In this document: piece by piece, positions 13,023 to 19,726 of the stretch
Numbering within the stretch: the stretch's first letter is position 1
Layout: each line of letters starts with the position of its first letter
Assembly: GCA_050245975.1 (NCBI GenBank)
Contig: JBFWWW010000050.1
Coordinates: 1 to 21,499 of the forward strand
Reading direction: 5' to 3'
DNA length: 21,499 nt
Source: JBFWWW01 sp050245975
Lineage (GTDB): Bacteria > Pseudomonadota > Alphaproteobacteria > Rhizobiales > Hyphomicrobiaceae
Made by a program: the position numbers and the translations under genes
The notes under the pieces: generated by a model
What the model saw: the letters and a program-made list of their open reading frames with translations, nothing else
What the model was told of the DNA's origin: nothing
Databases searched by the model: none

Positions 13023-13678
13023 CGGCCGCGCAGGCTCTGTCGGACGTCGGGGGGCGCATCGCCGCAGCGGCGCGCGGCGCCGGGCGCGATCCGGCCTCCG
13101 TCACCCTCATCGCCGTGTCGAAGACCTTCGACGCCGGGGCGATCCGGCCCGTTCTCGCCGCCGGGCAGCGGAATTTCGGCGAGAACCGCGTGCAGGAGGC
13201 GCAGGCCAAGTGGCCGGCGCTGCGCGCGGACTATCCCGACCTGCGCCTGCATCTCATCGGCCCGCTGCAGTCGAACAAGGCGCGCGATGCGGTGGCGCTG
13301 TTCGACGCCATCCATTCCATCGACCGGCCGAAGATCGCCGCCGCCGTCGCCAGGGAAATGGCGGCGCAGAAGCGCGCGCTCGAGCTCTTCGTCCAGGTCA
13401 ACACCGGCGAGGAGCCGCAGAAGGCCGGCATCATGCCCGCCGAGACGGGAGCGTTCGTGGCCCACTGCCGCGCCGAGCTCGGGCTCACCCTCTCCGGCCT
13501 CATGTGCATCCCGCCCGTCGACGAGGAGGCCGGGCTCCACTTCGCCCTTCTCGCCAGGCTGGCGCGCGAGGTCGGCCTGCCGCATCTCAGCATGGGCATG
13601 AGCGCCGACTACGAGGCCGCCGTCGCCTTCGGCGCCACGCACGTGCGCGTCGGCTCGGCGATCTTCGGAACCCGATAG
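13019..13678 (+). CDS. YggS-family pyridoxal-phosphate homeostasis protein (PLPBP)
   Basis: This family binds PLP without known catalysis and buffers vitamin B6 and amino/keto-acid pools. The 219-residue product is full length: the PLP lysine is K35 in LIAVSKTFD, followed by NFGENRVQEAQAKW, LHLIGPLQSNKARDA, the substrate-side QVNTGEEPQKAG, GLMCIPP, LSMGMSADYEAAV (phosphate-binding region) and VRVGSAIFGTR at the end. The ATG sits in the ATGA overlap with the fic stop, and a GGGAG lies within the end of fic. Its position downstream of fic rather than directly after leuS suggests that fic has been placed in front of it. A palindromic repeat begins two bases after the stop. Confidence 0.95.
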   Translation: MTAAQALSDVGGRIAAAARGAGRDPASVTLIAVSKTFDAGAIRPVLAAGQRNFGENRVQEAQAKWPALRADYPDLRLHLIGPLQSNKARDAVALFDAIHSIDRPKIAAAVAREMAAQKRALELFVQVNTGEEPQKAGIMPAETGAFVAHCRAELGLTLSGLMCIPPVDEEAGLHFALLARLAREVGLPHLSMGMSADYEAAVAFGATHVRVGSAIFGTR

Positions 13679-13679
13679 C

Positions 13680-13722
13680 GTGCTTCCGGAAAAGTGGCTG
13701 CCGGTTTTCCGGTAGGAAGCAC
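13680..13722. repeat. 43-base palindromic intergenic repeat, copy 2
   Basis: It has the same length and ends as copy 1 at 8253-8295, with five base differences. Two of these lengthen its outer stem to a perfect eight pairs (GTGCTTCC/GGAAGCAC). It begins two bases after the yggS-family stop codon, so it may serve as a 3'-end hairpin. The rest of the gap to 13869 is A+T-richer around 13730-13770 and holds no gene I can support. Confidence 0.85.
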
Positions 13723-13869
13723 GGCGAAAAATTCAGGCGTCTTAAATCGTTTTCCAGAGCAAAATCCGCCGCATCGGCCGTTGCCTCAGTTCCGATGCGC
13801 TTGCAGTGGTAATGTGCCGGGTGATTCGCGCCGCCGTACTCGCGTTCTGGCGCCAGCCGGGAGGCCGGA

Positions 13870-14784
13870 ATGGCAGACGGAAGCAGAACGCTTGAGGTCG
13901 AGGCGGACGCCGCAGCCGCGGAAGCCGCCAAGGAAGCGCGTGCCGAGGTGCTCGAGCGCGCGCAGCCCGAGGCAAAAACCGAGAAGCGCGAGAAGAAAGT
14001 CGCCCTGCCCAAGGCCGCCAGCGGCAAGAAGCAGTGGCACAACTTCGTCGTCGACGTGTGGATCACGAACTTCAACTTCACGGAGTTCGGCATCTACAAG
14101 CGCAGCCGCAACCGCGCCAAGTCGCGCCAGTTCACCACCGACATGGACGTGTTCGCCGAGGTTCTGGAGAACGGCCAGCGCACCGGCCTGCTCGCCTACC
14201 GCGAGGAGCTCTGGAAGAAGAACCAGGGCATGGACAAGCGCCTCGTCTTCAAGCTCTTCAGCGAGAGTCTCAACTGGCGCGCGACCATGGACCTGATGAT
14301 CGGCCGCAGCCTGCAGCTCACGCTCGGCGCGCGCGGCCTTCCCGTGCTCGCCTACTCCATCAACACCGGCGATCACGACCACATGGTCTATCTCGAGCGC
14401 TCGGCCAACAAGTGGCCGCTGCTGCCGGAGAATTTCTCGTTCTTCCTGATGGAGGACGGGCGCCCGTCGTTCTACCGCCTCGAGCGCGACCTGATCGATC
14501 TGGGCGGCGACTATACGCTGTACAACGAGCACAACCAGGCCATCGGCTCGCTGGATGGAAAGGTCTTCTCCATCGGCGGCAAGTGGAAGGGCCGGGTGCT
14601 GGCCGAGCATGCCGAGCCGCGCCTGCTGATGGTGCTGAAGATGTTCTGCGGCATGCTGATCTTCAACGGCGAGTGCCGGCGCCACATGCGCTGGCTCGCC
14701 AAGCAGGTCCTGGCCGGCAAGTACACGCCCAAGCTCGAGAAGCAGGAAGCCGAGCTCTACATGAACCCGCGCCGGGTCCGTTGA
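13870..14784 (+). CDS. Unrecognised conserved-looking protein upstream of amt
   Basis: I cannot name this 304-residue protein. Residues 1-50 are charged and low in complexity (Ala, Glu, Lys; coiled-coil-like). From residue 55 a folded domain rich in aromatic residues follows: QWHNFVVDVWITNFNFTEFGIYKRS, with FTTDMDVFAEVLENGQ and LFSESLNWRATMDLMIGRS further on. A later part (DYTLYNEHNQAIGSLDGKV, then FSIGGKWKGRVLAEHAEP) has the alternating-strand pattern seen in LURP-one/tubby-like barrels, which is a weak resemblance only. No signal peptide or membrane segment is evident, so it is probably cytoplasmic. The ATG is well supported by GGGAGG at 13859-13864, five bases upstream. It is co-directional with amt, 77 bases before it, with no terminator between them, so they may share a message. 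Coding is convincing because only this frame gives a protein-like composition. Confidence 0.8.
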   Translation: MADGSRTLEVEADAAAAEAAKEARAEVLERAQPEAKTEKREKKVALPKAASGKKQWHNFVVDVWITNFNFTEFGIYKRSRNRAKSRQFTTDMDVFAEVLENGQRTGLLAYREELWKKNQGMDKRLVFKLFSESLNWRATMDLMIGRSLQLTLGARGLPVLAYSINTGDHDHMVYLERSANKWPLLPENFSFFLMEDGRPSFYRLERDLIDLGGDYTLYNEHNQAIGSLDGKVFSIGGKWKGRVLAEHAEPRLLMVLKMFCGMLIFNGECRRHMRWLAKQVLAGKYTPKLEKQEAELYMNPRRVR

Positions 14785-14861
14785 CCGGGCGCGCGCCGTA
14801 CCCCACCATGCGCGAAAACTAGGCACCGGCGGTCACGCCCGGTGGCGCAGGGGGGAACGAC

Positions 14862-16094
14862 ATGTCCAACGCTCAGCCGCCGGTCGGCGCCGACGTCCTG
14901 TTTCTGCTGGTCGGAGCGGTGCTGGTCTTTGCCATGCACGGCGGCTTCGCCTTCCTCGAGGCCGGCACCGTCCGCCACAAGAACCAGGTCAACGCCCTGT
15001 GCAAGATCCTGGTCGACTTCGCGGTCTCGACGACGGCCTATTTCTTCGTCGGCTACGCCATCGCCTACGGCGTGCACTTCTTCATGTCGGCGGCGTCCAT
15101 CAGCGGCGGCGACGACATCTACGGCCCGCAGGGCATCAGCCTCGTCCGCTTCTTCTTCCTCGCCACCTTCGCCGCCGCCGTGCCGGCCATCGTCTCGGGC
15201 GGCATCGCCGAGCGCGCGCGCTTCGGGCCGCAGTGCCTGGCGACGGCGGTGATCGTCGGCCTCTTCTATCCGTTCTTCGAGGGCATCGTCTGGAACCGCA
15301 ACCTCGGCATCCAGGACGTGCTGTTCAAGGGCATCTTCGGCGCCGATTTCCATGACTTCGCCGGCTCCATCGTCGTGCACGCCGTCGGCGGCTGGATCGG
15401 CCTTGCCGCCGTCCTGAAGCTCGGCCCGCGCCTCGGCCGCTACGACCGCGGCCGCGCCATCGGCGTGCCGCCCTCCTCGATCCCGTGGCTGGCGATGGGC
15501 TCGTGGCTGCTGTGCGTCGGCTGGTTCGGCTTCAACGTGATGAGCGCGCAGGCGCTCAAGGACGTCAGCGGCCTCGTGGCCATGAACTCGCTGATGGCCA
15601 TGTGCGGCGGCATCCTCGCCGCCGTCGTCTACGGCGACAACGACCCGGGCTTCGTGCACAACGGCGCGCTCGCCGGCCTCGTCGCGGTCTGCGCCGGCTC
15701 CGACGTGATGCACCCGGTCGGCGCGCTGCTGGTGGGCGGCATCGCCGGCATCATCTTCGTGCACATGTTCCAGCTCGTCACCAGCACCTGGCAGATCGAC
15801 GACGTGCTCGGCGTCTGGCCGCTGCACGGTCTGTGCGGGCTGTGGGGCGGCATCGCCTGCGGCATCTTCGGCCTCAAGACGTTCGGCGGCCTCGGCACCG
15901 TCTCCTTCATGTCGCAGCTCGTCGGCAGCGCCGGCGGCGCGCTGTTCGGGCTGCTGTCGGGGTTCATCGTCTACGGCGCGATCGCCGCCGTCTGGGGCCT
16001 GCGCCTGTCGGCCGACGAGGAGCGGCGCGGCGCGGACCTCTCGATCCACAAGATCGGCGCCAATCCGGAAGAGGACATCCGCCTCGGCCGCTAG
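14862..16094 (+). CDS. amt: Amt-family ammonium transporter
   Basis: This inner-membrane, trimeric channel-like transporter takes up ammonium. The 410-residue product is full length with 11 hydrophobic spans. By alignment by eye with E. coli AmtB, the key residues are present: the stacked phenylalanine gate FLATF (F99, F103), the conserved Asp D166 in DFAGSIVVH, and the pore histidines H173 and H322 (VWPLHGLCG). The GWFGFN segment and the cytoplasmic tail (LRLSADEERRGADLSIH) that contacts the PII protein GlnK are also there. There is no cleavable signal peptide like that of E. coli AmtB, and no glnK gene next to it, which is unusual since glnK-amtB pairs are common. An SD-like run of G lies about 8 bases before the ATG. 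I found no sigma-54 promoter upstream, so nitrogen control, if any, must act from before the upstream gene. Confidence 0.95.
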   Translation: MSNAQPPVGADVLFLLVGAVLVFAMHGGFAFLEAGTVRHKNQVNALCKILVDFAVSTTAYFFVGYAIAYGVHFFMSAASISGGDDIYGPQGISLVRFFFLATFAAAVPAIVSGGIAERARFGPQCLATAVIVGLFYPFFEGIVWNRNLGIQDVLFKGIFGADFHDFAGSIVVHAVGGWIGLAAVLKLGPRLGRYDRGRAIGVPPSSIPWLAMGSWLLCVGWFGFNVMSAQALKDVSGLVAMNSLMAMCGGILAAVVYGDNDPGFVHNGALAGLVAVCAGSDVMHPVGALLVGGIAGIIFVHMFQLVTSTWQIDDVLGVWPLHGLCGLWGGIACGIFGLKTFGGLGTVSFMSQLVGSAGGALFGLLSGFIVYGAIAAVWGLRLSADEERRGADLSIHKIGANPEEDIRLGR

Positions 16095-16235
16095 TGCGCG
16101 CTTGCCCTTGTGCGCCATCCTCCGGCGAGTCGAAGCTGGGCGGATTACGGACACTCAGCCGGAGTTTGACAGGTCCGCTACCGGACGATCAGACGACACC
16201 TCCGCAAATCTTCGCTTGCGTGGTTGCGTGGATCA

Positions 16236-16266
16236 TTGACGTTGTACCAAATTTGATACATATAAC
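16236..16266 (+). promoter_or_regulatory. Promoter with embedded operator for the toxin-antitoxin pair
   Basis: A TTGACG -35 box is at 16236-16241 and a TATAAC -10 box at 16261-16266. Between them, 16243-16260 (TGTACCAAATTTGATACA) is an 18-base palindrome with eight of nine pairs matching. The spacing of 19 bases is long; ATATAA at 16260 would give 18. A regulator bound here would block RNA polymerase directly, the usual way an antitoxin with a helix-turn-helix represses its own operon. The predicted transcription start is only about seven bases before the toxin ATG. Confidence 0.65.
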
Positions 16267-16279
16267 GGATCGTTGGATC

Positions 16280-16645
16280 ATGGTGGCGCGCGCCGGGAAG
16301 GATCTCAGGCCCATCCAGGTTTTGTTCTGGAGGACGGAGCAGGGCAACGAGCCGGTCCGCGAGTGGCTCAAGGAAATGACGAAGGCCGATCGCGTCAAGA
16401 TCGGCAGCGACTTGGCGCTTTTGCAGTATGGCTGGCCGGTCGGAATGCCACTCTGCAGATCCCTGAAAGGGGGTTTGTGGGAACAACGCACAAGGCTCGC
16501 CAACCGCCGGCTTGCTCGCATCATCTTCACATTCTGTGATGGCGCGCTTGTCCTGCTTCACGGGTTCATCAAGAAGAGCAAGAAGACGCCAAAGGACGAC
16601 TTGGACCTGGCGACCAGGAGAAAGAAGTCGCTCGAGCAGGAGTAG
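16280..16645 (+). CDS. higB: HigB/RelE-type toxin (phage-derived Gp49-like family)
   Basis: The 121-residue product matches the Gp49-like HigB toxin family of ribosome-dependent mRNA endonucleases. It has an N-terminal VLFWRTEQGNEPVREWLKEM (15-34) and a middle stretch MPLCRSLKGGLWEQR (56-70). The family signature RLANRRLARIIFTF (72-85), then VLLHGFIKKSKKTP (91-104), is the C-terminal catalytic strand with basic residues. The open frame extends far upstream into the amt antisense-phase region, but the start at 16280 follows directly after the promoter and begins the family pattern. The leader is so short that translation may be nearly leaderless. The antitoxin follows after 19 bases, the toxin-first order typical of higBA. 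Base composition is visibly less G+C-rich than the neighbours, suggesting acquisition by transfer. Confidence 0.88.
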   Translation: MVARAGKDLRPIQVLFWRTEQGNEPVREWLKEMTKADRVKIGSDLALLQYGWPVGMPLCRSLKGGLWEQRTRLANRRLARIIFTFCDGALVLLHGFIKKSKKTPKDDLDLATRRKKSLEQE

Positions 16646-16664
16646 GATCGGCAGGAGCAGGATC

Positions 16665-16952
16665 ATGGCACGCAAGAAGAACCTTCACATCGGGTCCACC
16701 CTCGAAAGCTTCCTGCAGGAAGAGGGTGTGCTGGAGGAGGCGACCCTCCGCGCCGTCAAGACCGTGATCGCATGGCAGATCGCTCGGGAAATGAAGCGCC
16801 AGAAGATCACGAAGTCCAAGATGGCCAAGCTTATGGATACCAGTCGTGCGCAGCTTGATCGCGTGCTCGATGACACGCACGACATAACTCTGGACATGAT
16901 CACGCGCGCGGCGACGGCTTTGAACAAAGAGGTGGTATTCGCCCTCAGGTGA
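16665..16952 (+). CDS. higA: HigA-type helix-turn-helix antitoxin (XRE family)
   Basis: The 95-residue product contains a helix-turn-helix at about 47-70 (KITKSKMAKLMDTSRAQLDRVL) followed by TLDMITRAATALNKEVVF, the usual end of short XRE/HTH_37-type antitoxins. It should bind and neutralise the preceding toxin and repress the pair through the palindrome at 16243-16260. The N-terminal LHIGSTLESFLQEEGVLEEA is the usual toxin-contact helix region in such proteins. The ATG is supported by AGGAG nearby (GCAGGAGCAGGATC before the start). Like the toxin, it is less G+C-rich than its surroundings. The 170 bases after it hold only a promoter candidate. Confidence 0.9.
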   Translation: MARKKNLHIGSTLESFLQEEGVLEEATLRAVKTVIAWQIAREMKRQKITKSKMAKLMDTSRAQLDRVLDDTHDITLDMITRAATALNKEVVFALR

Positions 16953-17066
16953 TTGTGACCCGCACAGCCGGTCCGGCGTCGGCGGGCCGTGCTGCCCCGG
17001 CAACGTCCGCCGAAAGCCTCCGGGCTGGACTTGGTGAGGCATCGGCAGCGCATCGCGCATTGCGGC

Positions 17067-17094
17067 TTGTCGATCCGTCAATCCGCGCTATGGT
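17067..17094 (+). promoter_or_regulatory. Promoter candidate for the serine hydrolase
   Basis: TTGTCG (17067-17072) and TATGGT (17089-17094) are separated by 16 bases. Predicted transcription starts near 17101, about 22 bases before the ATG at 17123, leaving room for the GGAG ribosome site at 17112-17115. Confidence 0.4.
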
Positions 17095-17122
17095 CGGTGA
17101 TCCCATTCCGCGGAGCGCCGAG

Positions 17123-18349
17123 ATGACTGTCCAGCCCGGATCGTTTGCCCTGTCGCAGATCAAGCCGGAGGACGTCGGCTTCTCGAGCGAACGGCTGGGC
17201 CGCATCCGCACGGCGCTCGACCGCGACATTGCCGACAGTCTCATTCCCGGCGCCGTCGTCGGCATCGCGCGCCGCGGGCGCATCGCCTACCTGCAGGCCA
17301 CCGGCTATCGCCATCGCGAGAGCAGCGCGCCGCTGGCGCCCGACGCCATCTTCTCCATCGCCTCGATGACGAAGCCGATGACGTCGGTGGCGATCATGGC
17401 GCTGGTCGAGGAAGGCCGCATCCTCCTCGCCGACCCGGTGTCGAAATACCTGCCCGACCTGGGCGAGCTCTACGTCGCCGTGGCCGACAACCCCGGCCGG
17501 CTCGCCACGCGTCCGGCATCGCGCCAGCCCACGGTGCTCGACCTGCTGCGCCACACCTCCGGCTGGACCTATCGCGAGCGCGGCACGACGGAGGCGCATG
17601 CGCGCTATCCCGGCTCCTCCATCAATGCCGCCGTCCGCTACGCCAAGCCCGAATTCCTGAAGGCGCTCGCCGCCGCGCCGCTGCTGCACGATCCCGGCAC
17701 GGTCTGGGAATACGGCTTCTCCACCGACGTGCTCGGCCTCATCGTCGAGGCGGTGACCGGGCGCACGCTGGGCGAGGTGCTGCGCGAGCGCATCTGGGGC
17801 CCGCTGCGCATGGCCGACACCAGCTTCGATCTCGGCGCCGCCCGCCGCGAGCGCTACGCGCGCGCCCTCGGCCTCGATCCGCTCACGGGCCAGAAGCAGA
17901 CGATCCACCACGCCACGGACGAAAAGTTCCAGTGGGAGTCGGGCGGCGGCGGCGCCGTCTCGACGGTGGCCGACTATCTGCTGTTTGCCGAGATGCTGCG
18001 CCAGGGCGGCGCGCTCGGCGGTGCGCGCGTGCTCGGCCGCAAGACCGTGTCGCTCATGACCGCCGACCATCTGATGCCCGGCAACGACACCCGCATCGCC
18101 GACGTCATGGAGCCGGCCGCCACCGGCTACGGCTTCGGGCTCGGGTTTGCGGTCCGCCGCGCCGACGGCGGCTCCGCCCTGATGGGCTCGGCCGGCGATT
18201 TCTACTGGTCCGGCGTCTACGGCACCTATTTCTGGATCGACCCGCACGAGGAGATGAGCTGCGTCTTCATGGCCGCCGCCCCGGGCGCGATCCGCCTGCG
18301 CTACCGCCAGATGATGCGCGCCCTCGTCTACCAGGCCCTCGTCGACTGA
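17123..18349 (+). CDS. Beta-lactamase-fold serine hydrolase (class C / EstB-like)
   Basis: The 408-residue product belongs to the beta-lactamase-related serine hydrolases (PF00144 type), which include esterases, DD-peptidases and class C beta-lactamases. The catalytic S-x-x-K is SMTK at 81-84 in FSIASMTKPMTSVAIMALVE. HTSG is at 144-147. The second motif is Y197 in WEYGFSTDVLG, a YxxS form nearer to EstB-type esterases than the YxN of AmpC. The end GSAGDFYWSGVYGTYFWIDP holds the third motif, with WSG in place of KTG. I see no signal peptide, which argues for a cytoplasmic esterase rather than an antibiotic-degrading enzyme. The frame is open further up, but the ATG at 17123 has GGAG seven bases upstream and matches the family's usual start. 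Confidence 0.88.
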   Translation: MTVQPGSFALSQIKPEDVGFSSERLGRIRTALDRDIADSLIPGAVVGIARRGRIAYLQATGYRHRESSAPLAPDAIFSIASMTKPMTSVAIMALVEEGRILLADPVSKYLPDLGELYVAVADNPGRLATRPASRQPTVLDLLRHTSGWTYRERGTTEAHARYPGSSINAAVRYAKPEFLKALAAAPLLHDPGTVWEYGFSTDVLGLIVEAVTGRTLGEVLRERIWGPLRMADTSFDLGAARRERYARALGLDPLTGQKQTIHHATDEKFQWESGGGGAVSTVADYLLFAEMLRQGGALGGARVLGRKTVSLMTADHLMPGNDTRIADVMEPAATGYGFGLGFAVRRADGGSALMGSAGDFYWSGVYGTYFWIDPHEEMSCVFMAAAPGAIRLRYRQMMRALVYQALVD

Positions 18350-18370
18350 GGCGGGCTCCGACGGCCCGCC
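18350..18370 (+). terminator. Hairpin directly after the serine hydrolase stop
   Basis: GGCGGGC (18350-18356) and GCCCGCC (18364-18370) form a perfect seven-base-pair stem with a seven-base loop starting right after the TGA. No T-run follows. It could end or protect the transcript. The remaining 117 bases to the aminotransferase hold only its ribosome site. Confidence 0.4.
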
Positions 18371-18487
18371 GCTGCGGAAATCCTCGCCCTGCCTCTGGCG
18401 CCCCGCCCGCCGGCGGCTTATGAACGCCTGCCGTCCGAAGACGGCCGACGCAGGCTGTCGCCCGTCGCTTCCGGGGAGCTGCCGCCG

Positions 18488-19705
18488 ATGACCGCCCACG
18501 CAGGACTTGAGATGCTGGCGCGAGGCGCCGTTCTCTCGCCGTTCACCCATCTGCGCCGCCTCCTGGAAACTGTGCCGGCCGGCCACGCCCAGCCGATCGA
18601 GCTGACCGTCGGCGAGCCGCGCGAGACCATGCCCTCGTTCGTGGTCGAGAAGATCAGGGAGGCCGAGAAGGACTTCGCCCGCTATCCCATGATCCGCGGC
18701 ACCGACGAGCTGCGCGCCGCCATCGCCGCCTGGATCGGGCGGCGCTACGGCGCCGGCATCGCCATCGACCCGGCCCGCGAGGTGCAGCCCATCTGCGGCT
18801 CGCGCGAGGGACTGTTCTTCGCCGCGCTCCCCGCCGTCGGCCGCCGGCCCGGCGTGGAGCGGCCGGCGATCCTGTTCCCCAATCCCTATTACCAGGCCTA
18901 CGTCGGCGCCGCGCTCGCGACCAACAGCGAGCCCGTCTACATGAGCGCCACGCGCGAGACCGGCTTCCTGCCCGATCTCGACACGCTCGAAAAGGACACC
19001 GACCTGCTGCGCCGCACGGTCGCCTTCTACGTCTGCTCGCCCTCGAACCCGCAGGGGTCCGTCGCCACGCCGGCCTATCTCCGGCGCGCGCTCGCGCTCG
19101 CCCGCCAGTACGACTTCATGCTCTTCTGCGACGAGTGCTACTCGGAGATCTACACCCGCGAGCCGCCGACCGGCGCGCTGCAGGTGGCCGCTGCAACGCC
19201 GGAGCGGTTCCGCAACCTCGTCGTCCTCAACTCGCTGTCCAAGCGCTCGAACCTGCCCGGCCTGCGCTCGGGCCTCGTCGCCGGCGACCCGGATTTCCTC
19301 GAGATGTACGCCGAAATCCGCAACATGACGGCGCCGCAGATGCCCTATCCCGTGCAGCATGCCTCGGCCGCCATCTGGGCGGAGGAGCAGCATGTCGCCG
19401 TCAACCGGCAGGCCTACCGGGCCAAGTTCGACGTCTGCGACGAGGTGCTCGGCGGCCGCTACGGCTACAGCCGGCCGGACGGCGGCTTCTTCCTCTGGCT
19501 CGACATGAGCCATTTTGGCGGCGGCATTGAAGCTACAGTAACCCTCTGGAAACGCTGCGGTGTCAAAGTCCTCCCTGGGGCCTTCCTGGCGCAGGAGGAC
19601 CGGTTCGGGGTCAATCCGGGCCGGGACTATGTTCGCGTTGCCCTGGTGCAGGACGTCGCGACCATCCGGGAAGCCCTGAGGCGGATCATTCAAGTGGCGG
19701 GCTGA
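18488..19705 (+). CDS. PLP-dependent class I/II aminotransferase (DapC-like)
   Basis: The 405-residue product is a fold-type I aminotransferase. Residues seen: LTVGEPRETMP at the N-terminal substrate loop, YPMIRGTDELRAAIAAWI (66-83), PNPYYQAYVGA (131-141), the CSPSNPQG loop (183-190), FCDECYSEIY (213-222, D215 pairing with the pyridine nitrogen), and SLSKRSNLPGLRSG (249-262) with the PLP lysine K252. The C-terminal arginine region is PGRDYVRVALV. Sequence and position before ftsK resemble the alphaproteobacterial enzymes annotated as succinyldiaminopimelate aminotransferase (lysine and cell-wall precursor synthesis), but substrate cannot be fixed from motifs. The ATG has GGGGAG nine bases upstream. 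ftsK starts 21 bases after the stop, so the two may be co-transcribed. Confidence 0.9.
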   Translation: MTAHAGLEMLARGAVLSPFTHLRRLLETVPAGHAQPIELTVGEPRETMPSFVVEKIREAEKDFARYPMIRGTDELRAAIAAWIGRRYGAGIAIDPAREVQPICGSREGLFFAALPAVGRRPGVERPAILFPNPYYQAYVGAALATNSEPVYMSATRETGFLPDLDTLEKDTDLLRRTVAFYVCSPSNPQGSVATPAYLRRALALARQYDFMLFCDECYSEIYTREPPTGALQVAAATPERFRNLVVLNSLSKRSNLPGLRSGLVAGDPDFLEMYAEIRNMTAPQMPYPVQHASAAIWAEEQHVAVNRQAYRAKFDVCDEVLGGRYGYSRPDGGFFLWLDMSHFGGGIEATVTLWKRCGVKVLPGAFLAQEDRFGVNPGRDYVRVALVQDVATIREALRRIIQVAG

Positions 19706-19726
19706 AACGCCCGCGGTGCGTGGCGT

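Noticed and set aside
14785..14861. A sigma-54 (-24/-12) promoter for amt
   Set aside because: I looked for GGCAC-N5-TTGC-like spacing before amt and found only GGCAC without a matching GC partner. A six-base hairpin (CACCGG/CCGGTG, 14824-14844) is there, but too weak to claim.
14757..16154. A 465-codon open frame on the minus strand
   Set aside because: Antisense to amt, with no hydrophobic pattern or family motif, and dominated by Ala, Asp, Glu, Arg and His.
15485..16645. A 386-codon plus-strand frame ending with the HigB toxin
   Set aside because: Only the last 121 codons are toxin. The rest is an out-of-phase reading of amt plus the intergenic stretch that contains the operon's own promoter.
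17123..18349. Antibiotic-resistance beta-lactamase
   Set aside because: The second motif is YxxS rather than YxN, the third is not KTG, and there is no signal peptide. An esterase-like serine hydrolase is the safer reading.
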